A DNA stretch of 64,000 bases. It comes from Zygnema cylindricum. Its lineage: Eukaryota; Streptophyta; Zygnematophyceae; Zygnematales; Zygnemataceae. The DNA lies in assembly GCA_037447655.1 (NCBI GenBank), contig JBBHKE010001496.1, positions 1 through 64,000 on the forward strand, read 5' to 3'. This document shows, one piece after another, positions 11,843-25,274 of this stretch; within the stretch, counting starts at the first letter, position 1, and every line of letters starts with the position of its first letter. Both the position numbers and the translations under genes were made by a program. The notes beneath the pieces are model-generated. The model made no database searches. It was not told where the DNA came from and saw nothing but the letters and a program-made list of their open reading frames with translations.

Positions 11843-14800
11843 CTATTGTGACCCAAAACTAGACAAAGCGGCTCTGAACTCCTCCACAAAATTAGAAGCA
11901 AAATTCACTTCTTCTGCTTTGACTTTGGCCACGGCCGTTCCCGCGGTTTTGTTTACAAGCAGCTCCACCAAGAAAACACTATTTCCCGGAGGAGAACCTG
12001 CCTTTTGGGCGTAAAAAAAGAACTTAAAATTAGGAGAATTCCCTCCCGATGCCATACACTGTATGTTTCGTGACACCATATGCTTCAGTAAAGGTGAAGG
12101 CCCAAGCAAAGCTGCTGAAGCTTGTGTAGAAAGAGTCTCGTTCTGCAAAAAACGAAGGAGAATCAATAAAAATAAACTCAGTTTTCTTTATTTTTTGCAT
12201 AAGAACACGCTTGTTGTCATTAACCCCTTTTTCAACTGCTCATATCCCCGTCTAATCCAGTTACTTGAACTGTGAAAAAGTCAAATACTCCGTTGATAAA
12301 AACAATCCAATCCCAGGATAAAAGTGAAAACACCTGCCCGAGATAGTTACCGTTGGTAAATAAAAAACCGATAATAAAAGTGAAAAAACCTACCAGAGTT
12401 TGAGTCATCGGCAACTGACTCCATTTGCGTCGAAATGTTTCCGCGTCCAATACCGGTCGAGGATTCAGTTTCAGAACCGGGACTTCTGGGACCGGTTGAC
12501 TAAGAGAAGGAGACGTGAATCCGAGCAAATCGTCCAAAGAAGCCATGGATGACGCAGGAACTGGAACCGATGCAGTAAGAGTCGTCGAGACTGGGACAGG
12601 AAGAGACGGGGCAGGTGACAGTAGATCAAAAGTTGGGATTTCTTGTACAGATGTGAAAACATTTGGTTCGTTAGTGACGGGTGCGAGTGTTTCTTCCTTC
12701 TCTTCGGCAGTGAGAAGAGTGTCTGCTTCAGAGTAAGGAGCTCCAGTGGGAGCTACTCCACTTGGAGAAGGCAGAGCCGCAGGAACGGTCATAGCTTCGG
12801 GATCCGTTACATCCAACGGTCCACGATGTTCTTTGTCGAGAAATAGATAGGACGGCTGGTAGAGAAAAGAAAAAGGAGGAAAGGGGAGGGGATGGAGGGG
12901 AGGGGAGGAAAGGGAAGGAAATGGAAAGACAAGAAAAGAAAAGAAAAATAAGGATGTTTAGCATGAGTGTGAGGATGTCTGGCATGAAACAGTACGTTGC
13001 AAACATTTTCTGCAGGAAATTTTTACAAAACATGAACTGCATTTCGACATCTTTGTGGCATTATTCCAGGATAAATGTTTTGTTTTGATCTTTAGATTTG
13101 ACCACTTCTCCATCTTCCGAGTAGAAGCTTCAGAATATCTACTTCATCTTCAAAATCGGTTTGATTGGTTCAAGCCATCCCCTCCAAACCGCATTCATTT
13201 CTCCTTCTTTGTAAGTTGGTGTTAAAAGAAAGCTCTTTCTGGTCTTTGATAAGACAACAACCTTGGATCCCAATAGATGTTGACACAACTTCTAGATAAC
13301 GAGATGCTACAAAAACAAACAGTTTTGTAATACATTGACATAGTGATGTCATAGTAAGGACGTACCGCAAAAATCAAAATGCATAAAAATACACATTCTC
13401 AAACTCTTTCCAGAATCCTGATGGGTGTTTCTTAGTATCTGTTGCTATACCGCGAATAACATTAATATGGCACCCCTGATTTTGGGTCTATGACCACAAA
13501 ATAGTGTTGATATATTGCTTTTTTTTTCAGAACACTAATAATCACCCACATGCTAAAATATCCCCCACACTAAAAATTTGTGTCCTCTAATAACAATTCA
13601 CAGTGGAACATATGGACAATCGCTATCAGTGGTACTGCCAGTAATTTGATTGCCACTTTTTTTGGCCGAAAATCATAAAATAGTGTCAATAACACTATTG
13701 AAGGAAAGTGGGACCAAATTCAGCCACACCACTCTGCACTAAATTAGCATCATTGATATTTCACTTTAACACGGATGATGCCTTTACACTAATAGCGATA
13801 GGCAGTGTACTGTATCAACAAGACGGTAAAAATACCAGACCAACAAATTCGCATGACTAATTCAGTTTCGGTATTGGATTTGAAGAAGTCCGGCTTACAA
13901 CTAGTATGTTTATGTACTTTAAATGAGTCCCCTTGTAACTAATTTTCCCTTTCAAGTTCTCATAACAGTGTCCTCTCCCAAGATCATCCGGCCATGAAAC
14001 ATAAACTAACCAATTTATCTTCGACTTATTAAGACATAAATTATAGACGCCACTCCTCGACCATTGATCCTAACATGGATTACTCTTTATTCAAACGGTC
14101 TATGGAGCTTATCGCCACATTATATCATAACTCATGTGTAGACTGCATTCTTCACTCAAGTAAAGTGACTGCAGCACTTATGTAGAAAATTTTGATGTGA
14201 ACTACAAGCATTCACAAGATCGTTTTTCTGCGTACATGAAGAAACGTGGACCACTAACTATAAATCCAGACAAATCAAATGAGAGATGCGTTTCCCCAAA
14301 AGTCAGGATCGGCTACAAGAACTAGGTCAAGCCATAATAAGTGAAAGATGAAAGAGAAGCCTTCCACCAAAAGCAAAACCAAACACCTTTTGTACCTGAA
14401 AAAAGCGCAGTCTGTACGATACACCTTTTCCTTCAGTAGTGAAAAGGAAAATTGCAGAGCTTGTGAAACCTTACCTTCCTGTAGACCACAGCCAAACTGT
14501 TAAATTCGTCAAAAATACGGTCTTTTGCTTCACTGCTCTGTGTTTCCGCAAACACAGAGACAGCTTGCTTTGGAGGGTTTATCACTCTTTCTGCTGCTTC
14601 TACCCCGGCTTGGAGAAGACGGTAATAAAGGAGTGCACGATCGTGGACATCCTGTATAGACACAGAAAAAAACAGCAAATATTCAAATAATAGAAACAAT
14701 ACTTGGCCATCGAGCCTTACAGATCCCAAAGAAACCCACAAACCTCTTTCAAAAGAGTTGGCAGACAAGATAGGTTTGCAGTTAAGACACTTACCTTACC

Positions 14801-17800
14801 ACAAGCGGAACTTAAGACCATAAGTTAAGTACATGTACTTAAGATTTTTGTGTTCATGAAAAATCAAACACCAAACTCAACTCTATACCAGACGGACAGT
14901 CACTGTTAATTGTTAGATACAAGTATTATCCTTAGTCAGACATGTTAGTTGACTTATTGTTAACTCGATCACCTAGAAGCAATACATTGTTACCAAGAGG
15001 CGATACATTGCTACTTGGAAGCAAAATATTGCTACCTAGAATAAAACCAATACTACCTAGAAGCAATAAATTGCAACTCCTGAAACTAGATTCCATCCTC
15101 ACCTGATGATGATCTGCAAGACCATAAGTCAAAGCAGTTCCCAATATGGACTGACATTCTGGAGGCCTCTTAAAGAACAGCTTCGCAACAGCTGTAAGAA
15201 GCTCGAGCTTCACCTGCAAGTTCCATCCATGTTCACTTCCTGAAAATTGAATTTTCTTTCAGTAAAAGGTCGTAAATCTCGTCTCAAGAGTAAAAAATAC
15301 ATTTTATGTCGAACCAATCTGATTATTTTATCATCACATATACCAAACGTCCATTTCCTGCCGATAAGAATCCCACGTTCCACAGCATAAACCTTCCATA
15401 GACCCAAAGAGACATAAAATCTCTTCTAAATAAAGGAGCAATTATCTTAAGCGCAAAGATGAGATAAAAAAACAGAAAAACTGCCAGTCGCCTCTACAAA
15501 GTCTCATAGTCTATATAGCATATACTAAAAGATTGTTGTAACTCTTTTCAGAAAACAATCCTCCGATTGAACCACCACAGACATAGCTTACCTGCAAAGG
15601 TACCTATATGCCTGCTAAAAAACCCTAAAAAACCCGTTGAACACATAGCAACTCATACGACATGCACTGAGTCTCAATTTCCATTTTTACATATATGACA
15701 ACTGTTTGCATAAATCACCAAGTAGAATTCGCCCAAAGCAGTTGACTCGAAAACCGAAGCCACTAAACACCAAAAAGCACTCTACAACAATCACCACGAC
15801 CATTATTAACAATAATTGTCAGACCAACACACTCTCAAATCGCCTCCCTTTAGATTCTGAAGCCTTTCCATGAATCCCTCCATCCCAAACTAACCACCAA
15901 AAAATCTCTGCCGAAAAAAAAGTCCTGGTCATACCAGGGGAGATTCTTCCTCAGCCCAACTTTCGACCAGGTTCTCCAGAACATAAGGAGAGTCGATCAT
16001 TTCTTGTCCGTATTCCCCGAGCATCCAGACAAGAGCTACTTTGGCCCGTGGTTCTTGAACACTTTTGGTGCTTACACTTCCAACCACAGCAATGCAGTCC
16101 TGACTCCATTGAGGATACTTTCGAAGCAAATCTTTAACTAGAACCTGAAAACAACGAAAAAGGCAGATAAATAGGTGTCTTATCGGCAAAAAAAAACCTC
16201 TATCGGTGGTCTAGAGCTCGATCACGGACCCAGAAAACAGGCGAGATTCTTTTGCTTGCCTAGCATATGGTCGCGAATTCCTAAAAGTTAAGAGCTTAAG
16301 GATTCAGGTTGTTTTTAAAAGTTCCTGGGTCTTTTGAGTCATTATTCCTTTCCATTCTTCTAGTTCCACATTGAAGCTTGGCGAGGCTTTTCGTAGTATA
16401 ACTAAGCACGATTTAGAGCTAAGTTTTCTACAAATTTTAGACTTCTTTAAGACATCCAAGAAAATAATTAGATTTGTGTTTGTTTTTTTGAAGTTTTTGT
16501 GTCTTCCCAGTAGTTATTACTTTCTAACTTTTTTGTTTCACGCACAGATTCATAGTGCCAAAAACTATGGTGGAAATGAGCTATGACATGGCAAATAAAT
16601 CATTCCCACGACCTAAAAACAAATATACCCTATCACATTTATGGGCCAAGGACAGGGCTATAATGACCTACAAACTAAACTGCAAAATGCAAATAGAATA
16701 CTTTCAGCAGCAAAATCTGATACACCAAACTCTACCCCAAATTCTCCAACTCTTCAGCTTTACACTCCAATCCTTCAGGTTTATACTCCAATCCTAGAGG
16801 TTATTAACTGTCTCACTATAAAAAAGTGGACAAATGAAAGGCTCTAACTCAAAGTCAAAGAAACTGACCAGCGTTTCTGCTGTGACATAGTCAGTGTCCA
16901 TCTCCAAGAATTGAAGGAGTCTATCCACGATGCCATTTACATCATAACTTTGCAAAGCAATTTGACCAACGGCTCGGATCGATTCCCGTGCGATCGTGAC
17001 ATCCACATTCGCAGCATACTCGCTGAGCTCAGTAACTGAATAAAGCCGAAAAAACCCCACTCGCCATTGTACTTTCAGAATTCAAAATCCAGTACACATT
17101 GGGATCGTTTTCAGCGCTAAAAGATAACTAGTGTTTTTAGTGTTTATAATTCTATTTCCGGTCTAAACTTCAAAGGCAATTCTGACCGCTAAGAGAATTA
17201 GCGTTAAAAAAACTATATATTTATATATATTATCAATAACGCTAATTTGTGTTCAGCGAACAAAAAAAAAACCGAGACAAAAAATATTGTTATTACCACT
17301 AATAGCGATACAAAGTGTACCTGTACATTGTGACGATTCTGGAATATCCACAACAAATATGAGGACACTCCGTAATGAACTCAAAAGGAGGCAACAGCAT
17401 GAGTGTAAAACAAACAGGAAACTAAATACATACACCTTACCCTCGACAAGCTGACAACTAAAACTTCCTGCCAGAATTCCAGAAATGTAAGTCAATTCTT
17501 CCAGACAAGGAAGTAACAAAACTAACCTTCCTCAAACAAACAAACAGCGATTTTGACATGACATACCATCCCACCTCCCAAAGCTCCTCCCAGACACCTA
17601 CCTATCCTCAAATGTGTTGTTTTCATTCGCCACGGCAGTCAACATCTCTAACTTCAGTTTCTTCACATATGTTGGGTCACTGAACGGCAGTAGAAATGCT
17701 TATAATCTGCTGCAAAAAGCATAGGTGCCCTTGAAACAAGAAGGCTCAAGTGACTGAGGACCGCATAGGACTGCCTCTGAACTGCTTGTGCTCATAAGAG

Positions 17801-20800
17801 TCAACAATGGCGCCTTTATTCGCTCATAAACCTGCCCAAAAAAGAAAAGAAAGACAGGGAAAAAGAAAACCCTTCATGAACCGCTCAGCGTAAAGAAATA
17901 AGTACTCCACCAGCACCGACACAGGAAAATATTGCAATTCGTTCAATACCCAAGATTCAGAAACCCACGGTTCAAATGTCTTTTATGTCTTTTGCTTTAT
18001 GACAACTCAGGATAAAGAAAATGTGCAAGTGCTATCAAAACACGCCTAGATTGCTGTTCATATAATAACTAAGTTTCAAATGAATATCATTCTACTCCTA
18101 TCATGGCTTAAACTGATGGTATAAAGCTTCTAAAAAATATCAAACCGTAAATCGGAACTTCCAGAAAGAGACGTGGAAATTTGGTCACATGCAGGAAATC
18201 TCTGAGATAATCAACATAGTCAGAAGCAGAAAAAACATAGAACAAACAAATCTCAAACCTCCAAAGTGAATCCATGAGTCAAAAAACCATTTGTGCATGG
18301 ACGACGGATACTAACTCTTGTCAAAAAGAGGAACAAAAATGAGGCATCACAATCTGTCTTCCAGTTTGCCAAAGCCATATTTACAAGAAACAGTGTTTAT
18401 CTCCCTTCTTACCCAATTTCTGAGCAAGGTAGAAAACTAATTGTGAAGAAAATAAGAAAAAACTAAAGCTACTTTTGGACTTCTTTTGGTCAGCATTCAA
18501 GAAAACTTGAGAAAAAAACCCAAAAAATAGGGAGATAATGTTGCTATCAAAACCAGCGTCAAAGAATGCAGGTACACTTCATAAAATCTATAAGCTGTGA
18601 TACCGCAATTCCCCTAACTACACCAGAGTTAAGAAATACATAGCTTGAGGTTTATTTTAGTGTTATTTAGGTCCGAGCGACGTGGATGATTTCATTCCCT
18701 TGCTAAATTAGATTTAAGAATAAAACTAATAGTATTATTAACACTAATTTATGTCCAGAAGGCCAAAAAAGAAAAAAGAAAAAACAGGCACAGAATTAGT
18801 ATTTATAATCAATGCTAATAGCCATTACGGTGTAATGCGGAGACTAAGGTGCCAGTGTTACCAACCTGCTTCTAAAACTGACGAGGAATAACTGACAATG
18901 TAACAGAGAAATTACGGTTGGCAACAAGCATAGAAACAAAATTGGGATTGGAGGGAACCAGAGCGAGATGTTATACCATAACGCATGTTTTCAGCCTTTT
19001 GGCCCATGAATCTTGAACATAAGGGTAGTGGCAACAGTCTATTCAGTTAATTTTAAATTTCAAGCCAACAGTCTATCTCAACAAAATAAAAAGAAAGTTG
19101 TCATTGTGGAGAAACTACGAACTAAAATATGAGAGCCAAACTTCCGTTCCAGCATTATCAGGCATCACAAGCAGGAAAAGATGGAGGATCGACTGCACAA
19201 ATAATATAAATTTTCCGTCATTTATGACGATGACTGTGTGAAAACGATTCAGAGAGCTGTTTCTATCACAATTTCATACGTGTGACATCTTCTTACATAC
19301 GTGTCAATTCATAAATTATATACTCTGATTATCAGAGCCAAACAGAAAAAAAATCCCAAACCAATCGCTCCACCACTAGTTAAAACCAATTCCCTCCTCC
19401 TACACCTCATCGTTCCCCCTTCCCAACAAAAACCTCCCTCTAACAATAACAAAAAATCCCCATGGACAAAGAGGTAAAACCTTGTGAGTCTTGCCTGCTG
19501 GTGTACATCCGCCATGGAGAGAGTGAGGTGTGAAAACACTTTGGTAGTGGCCAAAACTAAGGCACTATTGGCGTGCTGTAGACGGTCTTCCAGGAGATTC
19601 ATAATATCAAAAGTTTCATTGGATTCAGTTGGGACATATTTGGACACGAGATCCAACACAAGACATTGGCCCCATTCACTGAATTCCCTTAATCCTGCAA
19701 ACCCACCATCATCCACTTCTTACAATGGTCGGTTGGTCTATGCACTGTATATATCACCAAATGGGGAAACTAATAATAAAATACCTAGATTAAACCTGAA
19801 ATTTTCTAGTATCTTGTCAAATGACTTAAAAAATCCTATTATGAGACAGCCCACATTAGCTCCAAAAAAGGACCAGTGAAAGGACAAACCTATTTAGCAA
19901 AGCAAAACACGACTGCCTTGCTGTATAAGATCTCCTTCTCCTTAATAGCTGCCTCGTTGTTCTGGTTAACTTCAACTGTCAAAATCTCTTCTAAAGCACA
20001 GAGGCTATTGGCAACCACCTGCACATTTCCGACCAATAAACTATCAGTACAATCCATCAGCATCAATCCATGGACTTGTGCTTTTGACAGACTCTTTCAC
20101 AATCTTAACGAGTAACTGCTTAACTACTGTAACTACTTTCTGCCTAGCAAGGTGTGATCTCTAAGTATCCATCATAAACATCAAAAGTTTAAAGATCAAG
20201 ACATGGTACTTCAGCCTCGTTACCACAACGGTTTAAAGGTCCAACCGAAAGCACAACTTTCAAATACATATAGGGATGGGTACAATATTCAGATTCACAT
20301 GCACCAACATCTTTCACATCAGTGTATTTTGTCATCTTGCACCTCCACTCGAATAACCTATTTATTATATCAAGATTGACTTTCTATAATGTCGATTAAT
20401 GATCATTGGAATTTCTAGGCTAGTCAGATTTAACACAATCAAACAAATCCTTAAGCTGAAAAGTGACAAGTGGCATAAATTTCTTGCGTGCTTCCACAAA
20501 CTAGACTTATCTAGCATGCCAACATTTGCATCTAACTCCCTAGTTTCACTTAAATAACCAATAGAAGAGCCATGTTTCTACACAAAATCGTACATGAATC
20601 TCTGATAGGCAAAGCATTTAATTGCCTAAAATAAACTATCACAAATCCGTTATTTTGTTTATTGGTTCACTGCCTTATCCAGATTGTTGCTTAAACCATT
20701 GCCCTCCAATTATCGCCACCAAAGTGAGCAGGTTTCACCAGCAGTCAGCCCAGCAAGAAGCCCATGATGTGCAACAAGGACACTTTGTTGTTTTGATTTT

Positions 20801-23086
20801 AAGCACACATTTCTATTGCAGGATCGCAAACGTGAACTGAAGTGCATATGCCTTAGTTCTATGATTTTACTAATTCCACACATAACTCATTTTTAAAAGG
20901 TTGGAGCTTGTCAAACTGTTTGCATTGAAATACTTCTAACACGGTCAGACCTATATGTCACGTATGAGTTAGTTAAATTTTCAAAAAGCAGATCACAATA
21001 TTGAATGGTCCAGCTACCAGAGAAAAAAAAACCAGCTCATAATTTAGCGCACATGTGAGGTTGACAAGAAAAAATGTTTCTTTTCATTAGTGAGGCAGGT
21101 TTAACAATTCATTGCATTAGACCTCCAGCAGGTTCTTTGCCATAGCTTGATACTATGACTAGTTTATCTACATTTGCTACCTTCATACTTGAAAAATCAT
21201 AAAGCAAAAATGTGAACAATAGATCAACGTTTTTGCACGGAATCCTCAGAAATCTCCTGATCTCCATGGCTCCCTGATCCCGAAACATTTCAAAAGACTG
21301 AAATTTAGCCCATTGTTATTAGAGTTAAACATTTTCCGGGCAGTCAAAGGCATTAAGCTTTGTAATCTACAGTTGGATTTTTTTCCAAAGGCAAGCAATC
21401 GAAAGGTAAGACCTCTTAATGTCACGATTGGAAATCGGAAACCTGTGTGATGACAAAAAGTATTTTTGACTGCCCGAAAAATGTTTAACGCTAACGAAGA
21501 TGGGCACTGTATGAATAATAGATCATTGTAACGACCATTCTAACAGAATCCCTTATGCCCAACAGTCACAGGATTCAAAATCCATCATAACTAATCCGCG
21601 ACATTCAGCTTAATGTCTATGATTAAGTGAAATTCTCATTTAATCTCCCAAGACCAATGCATACCCTCCATTTTCCAATCTTAGTCTGTTTACTCCAGAC
21701 CTATATGATACAGATGTGGAAACTCTATATGATTTTGTTGTATCGTACCTGGGCATCCGGATCATGAAATAGAAGTGATTTGAGTGTTTCGGTGAATTCA
21801 TTCTCCTTGCACACTGCAGGTGCTATGTGGTACAGCTTCAATACCCCGATTGAAGCGGTCATTCGAACATATGAACTGTTATCCTTCAATCCTTGGCGAA
21901 TGGGACCCACCAAGTACTCCACTAAATTCTTAACTCGGAGGCCGCAAAGACTCCTCAATGCTAGACCTCGGATCATGGGGTCATCATCCTGCAAGCAAAG
22001 CATAGACGCTCTGAAATGTAACAAGGGGGAGGTAACAATCATCAACTGTACTTGGACAGTTTGCCATGCCTCAGCTTAAGCAGGTTGACCGAGACAGCCT
22101 CGGCCTCAGAATTGTATGATTGCCTACAATGGAGCATAAACTTCCAACACATACAGCAGTTGTTCAGCTTTGCTATCATAAGTTAAACCTGAGCAAAATG
22201 GGTAAAGTCAGAACACAACAAAGTAAGATGATCCATCGAGATTTGGGATGCAAATGAGACCACACAAATTTCCGCACCAACATCGGCAGGCAAGACACGT
22301 GAGGCAACTGTAAAACTAGGTTAGATTTGGTTAATGTCGTTTATAGAGCAAAAAGGCATGCCTCACCATACCTGGCAATCCCGCTGTAGAAAATTGATTG
22401 TTAACAATGCAAGCTCGGGGTTCATTGCCGCATAGTTGCAGACATAAAGGTAGCACATCTTCTTCAAAACAAGATCTGAGGTGGCACTGCACATCACCAT
22501 CTCACTGACGAATGGACGGGTAAAGTCAGTTTGATTTCGTCAAGTCAAGTTTAACTGCCCGGTGTTAGTCCAAATAAGGGCAAAAGAGGCAAGCCCCTTT
22601 ATCACGGAAATTCCATTTCTACTTCTCCCACCTAAATCGAAAAGATGGTTCTTTATGAGATTAAACACCAAAAAATCACAAGAAGAGTGAATAGAAAATA
22701 AAAAGGGAAAAGCACACCTGAATAATGCAGAAACATCGACTCCAATTGTCATGTACGAGATCACTTTTTTGTACAACTCCCGTTTGACATCGCCAACTCC
22801 GACAGCCCTGGACATAGTTTAAAAAAAAAATCATGATTTCTTTTCGCTGAAAAATCAAACAAGTTTGGCTGCCAACATTGAATCAAAAGGGTGACCATAC
22901 CGAAACTTTTAACTTTTTCAACTGTGACAATGCCGCATATAAATAACAGGAGAAATACACCTGTTGGACCAACATCTGGCTCAGCATATTCGCTTAAGTG
23001 GATGTAAAGGCCTACCTGCTGCCAGCAAGCTGTCTCAATTGGTTCTTCAACTCCGTCAATTCACCCTTGCGAGTGTCAGTGTTCAT
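11843..23086 (-). CDS. AP4B1: AP-4 adaptor complex subunit beta
   Basis: Large subunit of the AP-4 coat adaptor, which sorts cargo at the trans-Golgi network. Thirteen exons in coding order: 23016-23086, 22718-22807, 22372-22504, 21749-21988, 19890-20018, 19495-19694, 17602-17831, 16869-17035, 15935-16144, 15103-15213, 14475-14651, 12394-12855 and 11843-12142. The N-terminal helical-repeat trunk includes [73 protein letters not shown] and [11 protein letters not shown] Ser/Pro-rich hinge lies in exon 12 and the ear with [18 protein letters not shown] in exon 13. Conserved text matches plant AP-4 beta better than AP-1/2 beta, and the expected length is about 838 residues. Intron 6 has a GC donor. 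Exons 5-7 contain single-base indels (near 19904, possibly 19687, 17774, 17683 and 17606) that break the frame; the other ten exons are clean. The locus is thus either locally misassembled or recently damaged. Confidence 0.93.
13448..13809. mobile_element. Degenerate MITE in AP-4 beta intron 11
   Basis: The left end TACCGCGAATAAC and right end (ACTAATAGCGATAGGCAGTGTA) match the terminal-repeat family of the 2415-2966 element. The interior is AT-rich and non-coding. Boundaries are approximate and no clear target duplication was read. Confidence 0.55.
17093..17319. mobile_element. MITE in AP-4 beta intron 7
   Basis: Starts TACACATTGGGATCG and ends ACTAATAGCGATACAAAGTGTA in inverted orientation. 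Two inner GCGCTAA and CGCTAATTTGTG blocks repeat the family pattern. It belongs to the TACACCG..ATTAG family seen at 2415-2966. Confidence 0.55.
18601..18833. mobile_element. Degenerate MITE in AP-4 beta intron 6
   Basis: The right end (GCTAATAGCCATTACGGTGTA) matches the family terminal repeat. The left end TACCGCAATTCCCCTAA is a poorer match. It is non-coding and AT-rich, and boundaries are approximate. Confidence 0.4.
21308..21505. mobile_element. Short inverted-repeat element in AP-4 beta intron 4
   Basis: The left arm beginning GCCCATTG and running to GGGCAGTCAAA is mirrored by the right arm, TTTGACTGCCCG to GATGGGC. The roughly 40-bp arms flank a spacer of about 110 bp. The inner TTAAACATTTT/AAAATGTTTAA blocks pair well. 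It is a miniature element with no coding capacity and does not share termini with the TACACCG family. Confidence 0.6.
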
Positions 23087-23358
23087 TTTTGTAATTTTTT
23101 AAGTCGGGAAATAATGATAAAACAAAAAAAAAAACAAGAAAAACACAACAATTCGAACAAACAGATAGGCACAGGGCAAGTTCCCTTCAACTCTGCACGC
23201 GCGATTTTCCAAACCGGTTTCCAACAAAAACCGGGTCAAGCCAGGTGTACTGTGCCGTACCGAGCCTTTCCACTGCTATACGACTGCACGGTTGCACAAA
23301 AAGTCAAAAACGTCTGAAACAGGTATGACGATTCTACGCTTCGCATCGATTTGCATAC
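23087..23358 (-). promoter_or_regulatory. Upstream region of AP-4 beta
   Basis: About 270 bp between the AP-4 beta start codon and a terminal-inverted-repeat element. It is the likely place of the proximal promoter and 5' untranslated region, but no defined element is recognised. Confidence 0.35.
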
Positions 23359-25230
23359 TACACCGTGAATCGTAATTAGAGTAGAAAAACGAGAAAAGAT
23401 AATTAGAGTTATTAACTCTATTTTGTGTAGTCGACCCTTTTCAAAAATAGAATTTAGTCTAATTTATCAATAACTCTAATTTGGGCGAAAATTTGGGCGC
23501 TGAATATATCTACTGTAAATTAGGTAACCTTACAGAATCTGACAAAAAGTACAGTTACACGTCATTATGACGTTTTCACTACGCTGTTTGTTAAAATGCA
23601 GTTACATGATAACGGCCTGTATTAAATCATCATTTGTACTTTTTTACTTAATAAAGTACAATTTTGCACGGTCAGACATCTACCGTACGCCACCCTATTT
23701 AAAACGACACTGTATTAGAGTTAGGGTATGTCCCCATGTGCATAAGTAAGGCTTTTTTTCTGTCGTTTTCCTGTAAAACTTAGCGCCGTACTGTCAAAGT
23801 TGCAACCGTACAAAGGAATTTTTTTTTGCAGGGGTCTTTGAAATTCCGATGCCATTTCACGTCGACCGGACAGGAGACGCAAAGGGCAAAGCATATCTTC
23901 TTCAAACCGTAAACGTCACAGGCTGTAAGGAGGTACGTCTACAATGTCACGGTAAACATGCGACGTCACAAGCAGTTCCAAAAAAAAACGTGCGACAACA
24001 CATATTGTAGACGATACCAACCGTCACAGGTATTATACTAGCATACAATAGTCACAAACGTAAGTTACGATTTCGTTCTTACGCATAGGGACACTTTAAA
24101 ACCGAGTACACCAGATCCGCGCTAAAATATAAGTTCTAGCGGATCGAACTTGTTTATAAAGGGGTATTTAGGTGTTATGATTATAGAGTACTAAATTTGG
24201 TAGACGTCCGCGAAAGAATCACGCTATTTGGAGTTATATTTTAAAAGTTATAGTGATGGGAGAATTTAGGTGACAGCGTGGGGTCTAAATAACAAGTGGG
24301 TATCATTGAAACGGGTTAAGGGTCAAATTAGTACCGAAATTTTGCGTGTACGTTTCATAAAGTTATAATGAAACGTTTAGTATGCACGGTGGTTCGTTTC
24401 GTACACATTTTAGTACGAAATGTCACTTTCACTTTTGGGAATTTCGAAGGAAGTTTAGCGTGCGAAATTTGTTACGCACGATCGTGCGAAGTCGCGTTTC
24501 TTTTGGCGCGCACTTTTGCACGTAAATGTTACGTAGTGAAACGTAACGTTTGATTGGTTAGTAAAGTGCTAAGTAGTTAGTAAGAGATTTCACACGTTTT
24601 TGCATTGGTCAGTCTTTGCTGATCAATGATTGGCCCAGGTAAAAGCCTGTTAAAACGGAGCGTTGACTCTGGCCTGGCTAGTCCAAGGCGATGATGGATA
24701 AATAGTGAAGTGTAAGAGGAGAGTAGACATCTTTTCCTTTGGAAAAGGTTTTGGAAATTCCGGCTGATCTTCGTCCTAAGCGATTAATACCAAATTGGAG
24801 AAAAGACATTTTGCATTGAAATCTCTTACTAACAAAAAAGTGTTTTAGTAGTTAAGAGATAGAATTATTAAGAGTGGAGAGTAGTGGAAAACACTTCAAT
24901 AAGAAGGGTTGAGCCACGAGGGCAAGAGACCAAGCTAATGTTATGTGGACAAAAGCTTCTTCTAATTTAAAGTTTATCCTTATGTGAGTGTTGTCCAATG
25001 TGGATGTGTATTTCCCAATGTGTGGAATGTGTGGTTGGAATTGTTTGTAGTAATGGGATTTTCTGAGAGGTAGGAGATCCCGTTACAAGTTCGCTAAGTT
25101 ACAAGTACATGGGGACATACCCTTATTAACGCTCATTCAAAAAGTACCTTCAATAATGTAAAGAATAATTTAGAATAATGTACTCTATTTATGGTGAGAG
25201 AGTCTGAATTTGGGGTGACGGAATTAGCGT
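23359..25230. mobile_element. TACACCG-family element, interrupted by a nested element
   Basis: The left end TACACCGTGAATCG is of the 2415-type family. The inner sequence 23560-23720 and its continuation 25126-25200 are collinear with 34710-34920, a second copy that lacks the inserted 1.4 kb. The right terminus near 25230 is degraded. There is no coding capacity. Confidence 0.6.
23724..25122. mobile_element. 1,399-bp non-autonomous DNA transposon, TTA target duplication
   Basis: The 16-bp terminal inverted repeats GGGTATGTCCCCATGT are perfect at both ends. TTA flanks each side (23721-23723 and 25123-25125). A paralogous empty site at about 34853-34865 reads straight through, confirming the boundaries. 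Three-base TTA duplications and GG-starting termini fit the PIF/Harbinger superfamily, though no transposase is encoded. The TGT..ACA ends could suggest a solo LTR, but inverted rather than directly repeated termini argue against that. Confidence 0.8.
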
Positions 25231-25274
25231 ACATAACTGAAAATGTATAGGTTCCATTTTCCATTTCCCCATAG

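Noticed and set aside
23724-25122. Solo LTR interpretation (TGT..ACA ends, promoter-like text near 24700)
   Set aside because: Ends are a 16-bp inverted repeat and the duplication is 3 bp TTA. LTR insertions here leave 5 bp.
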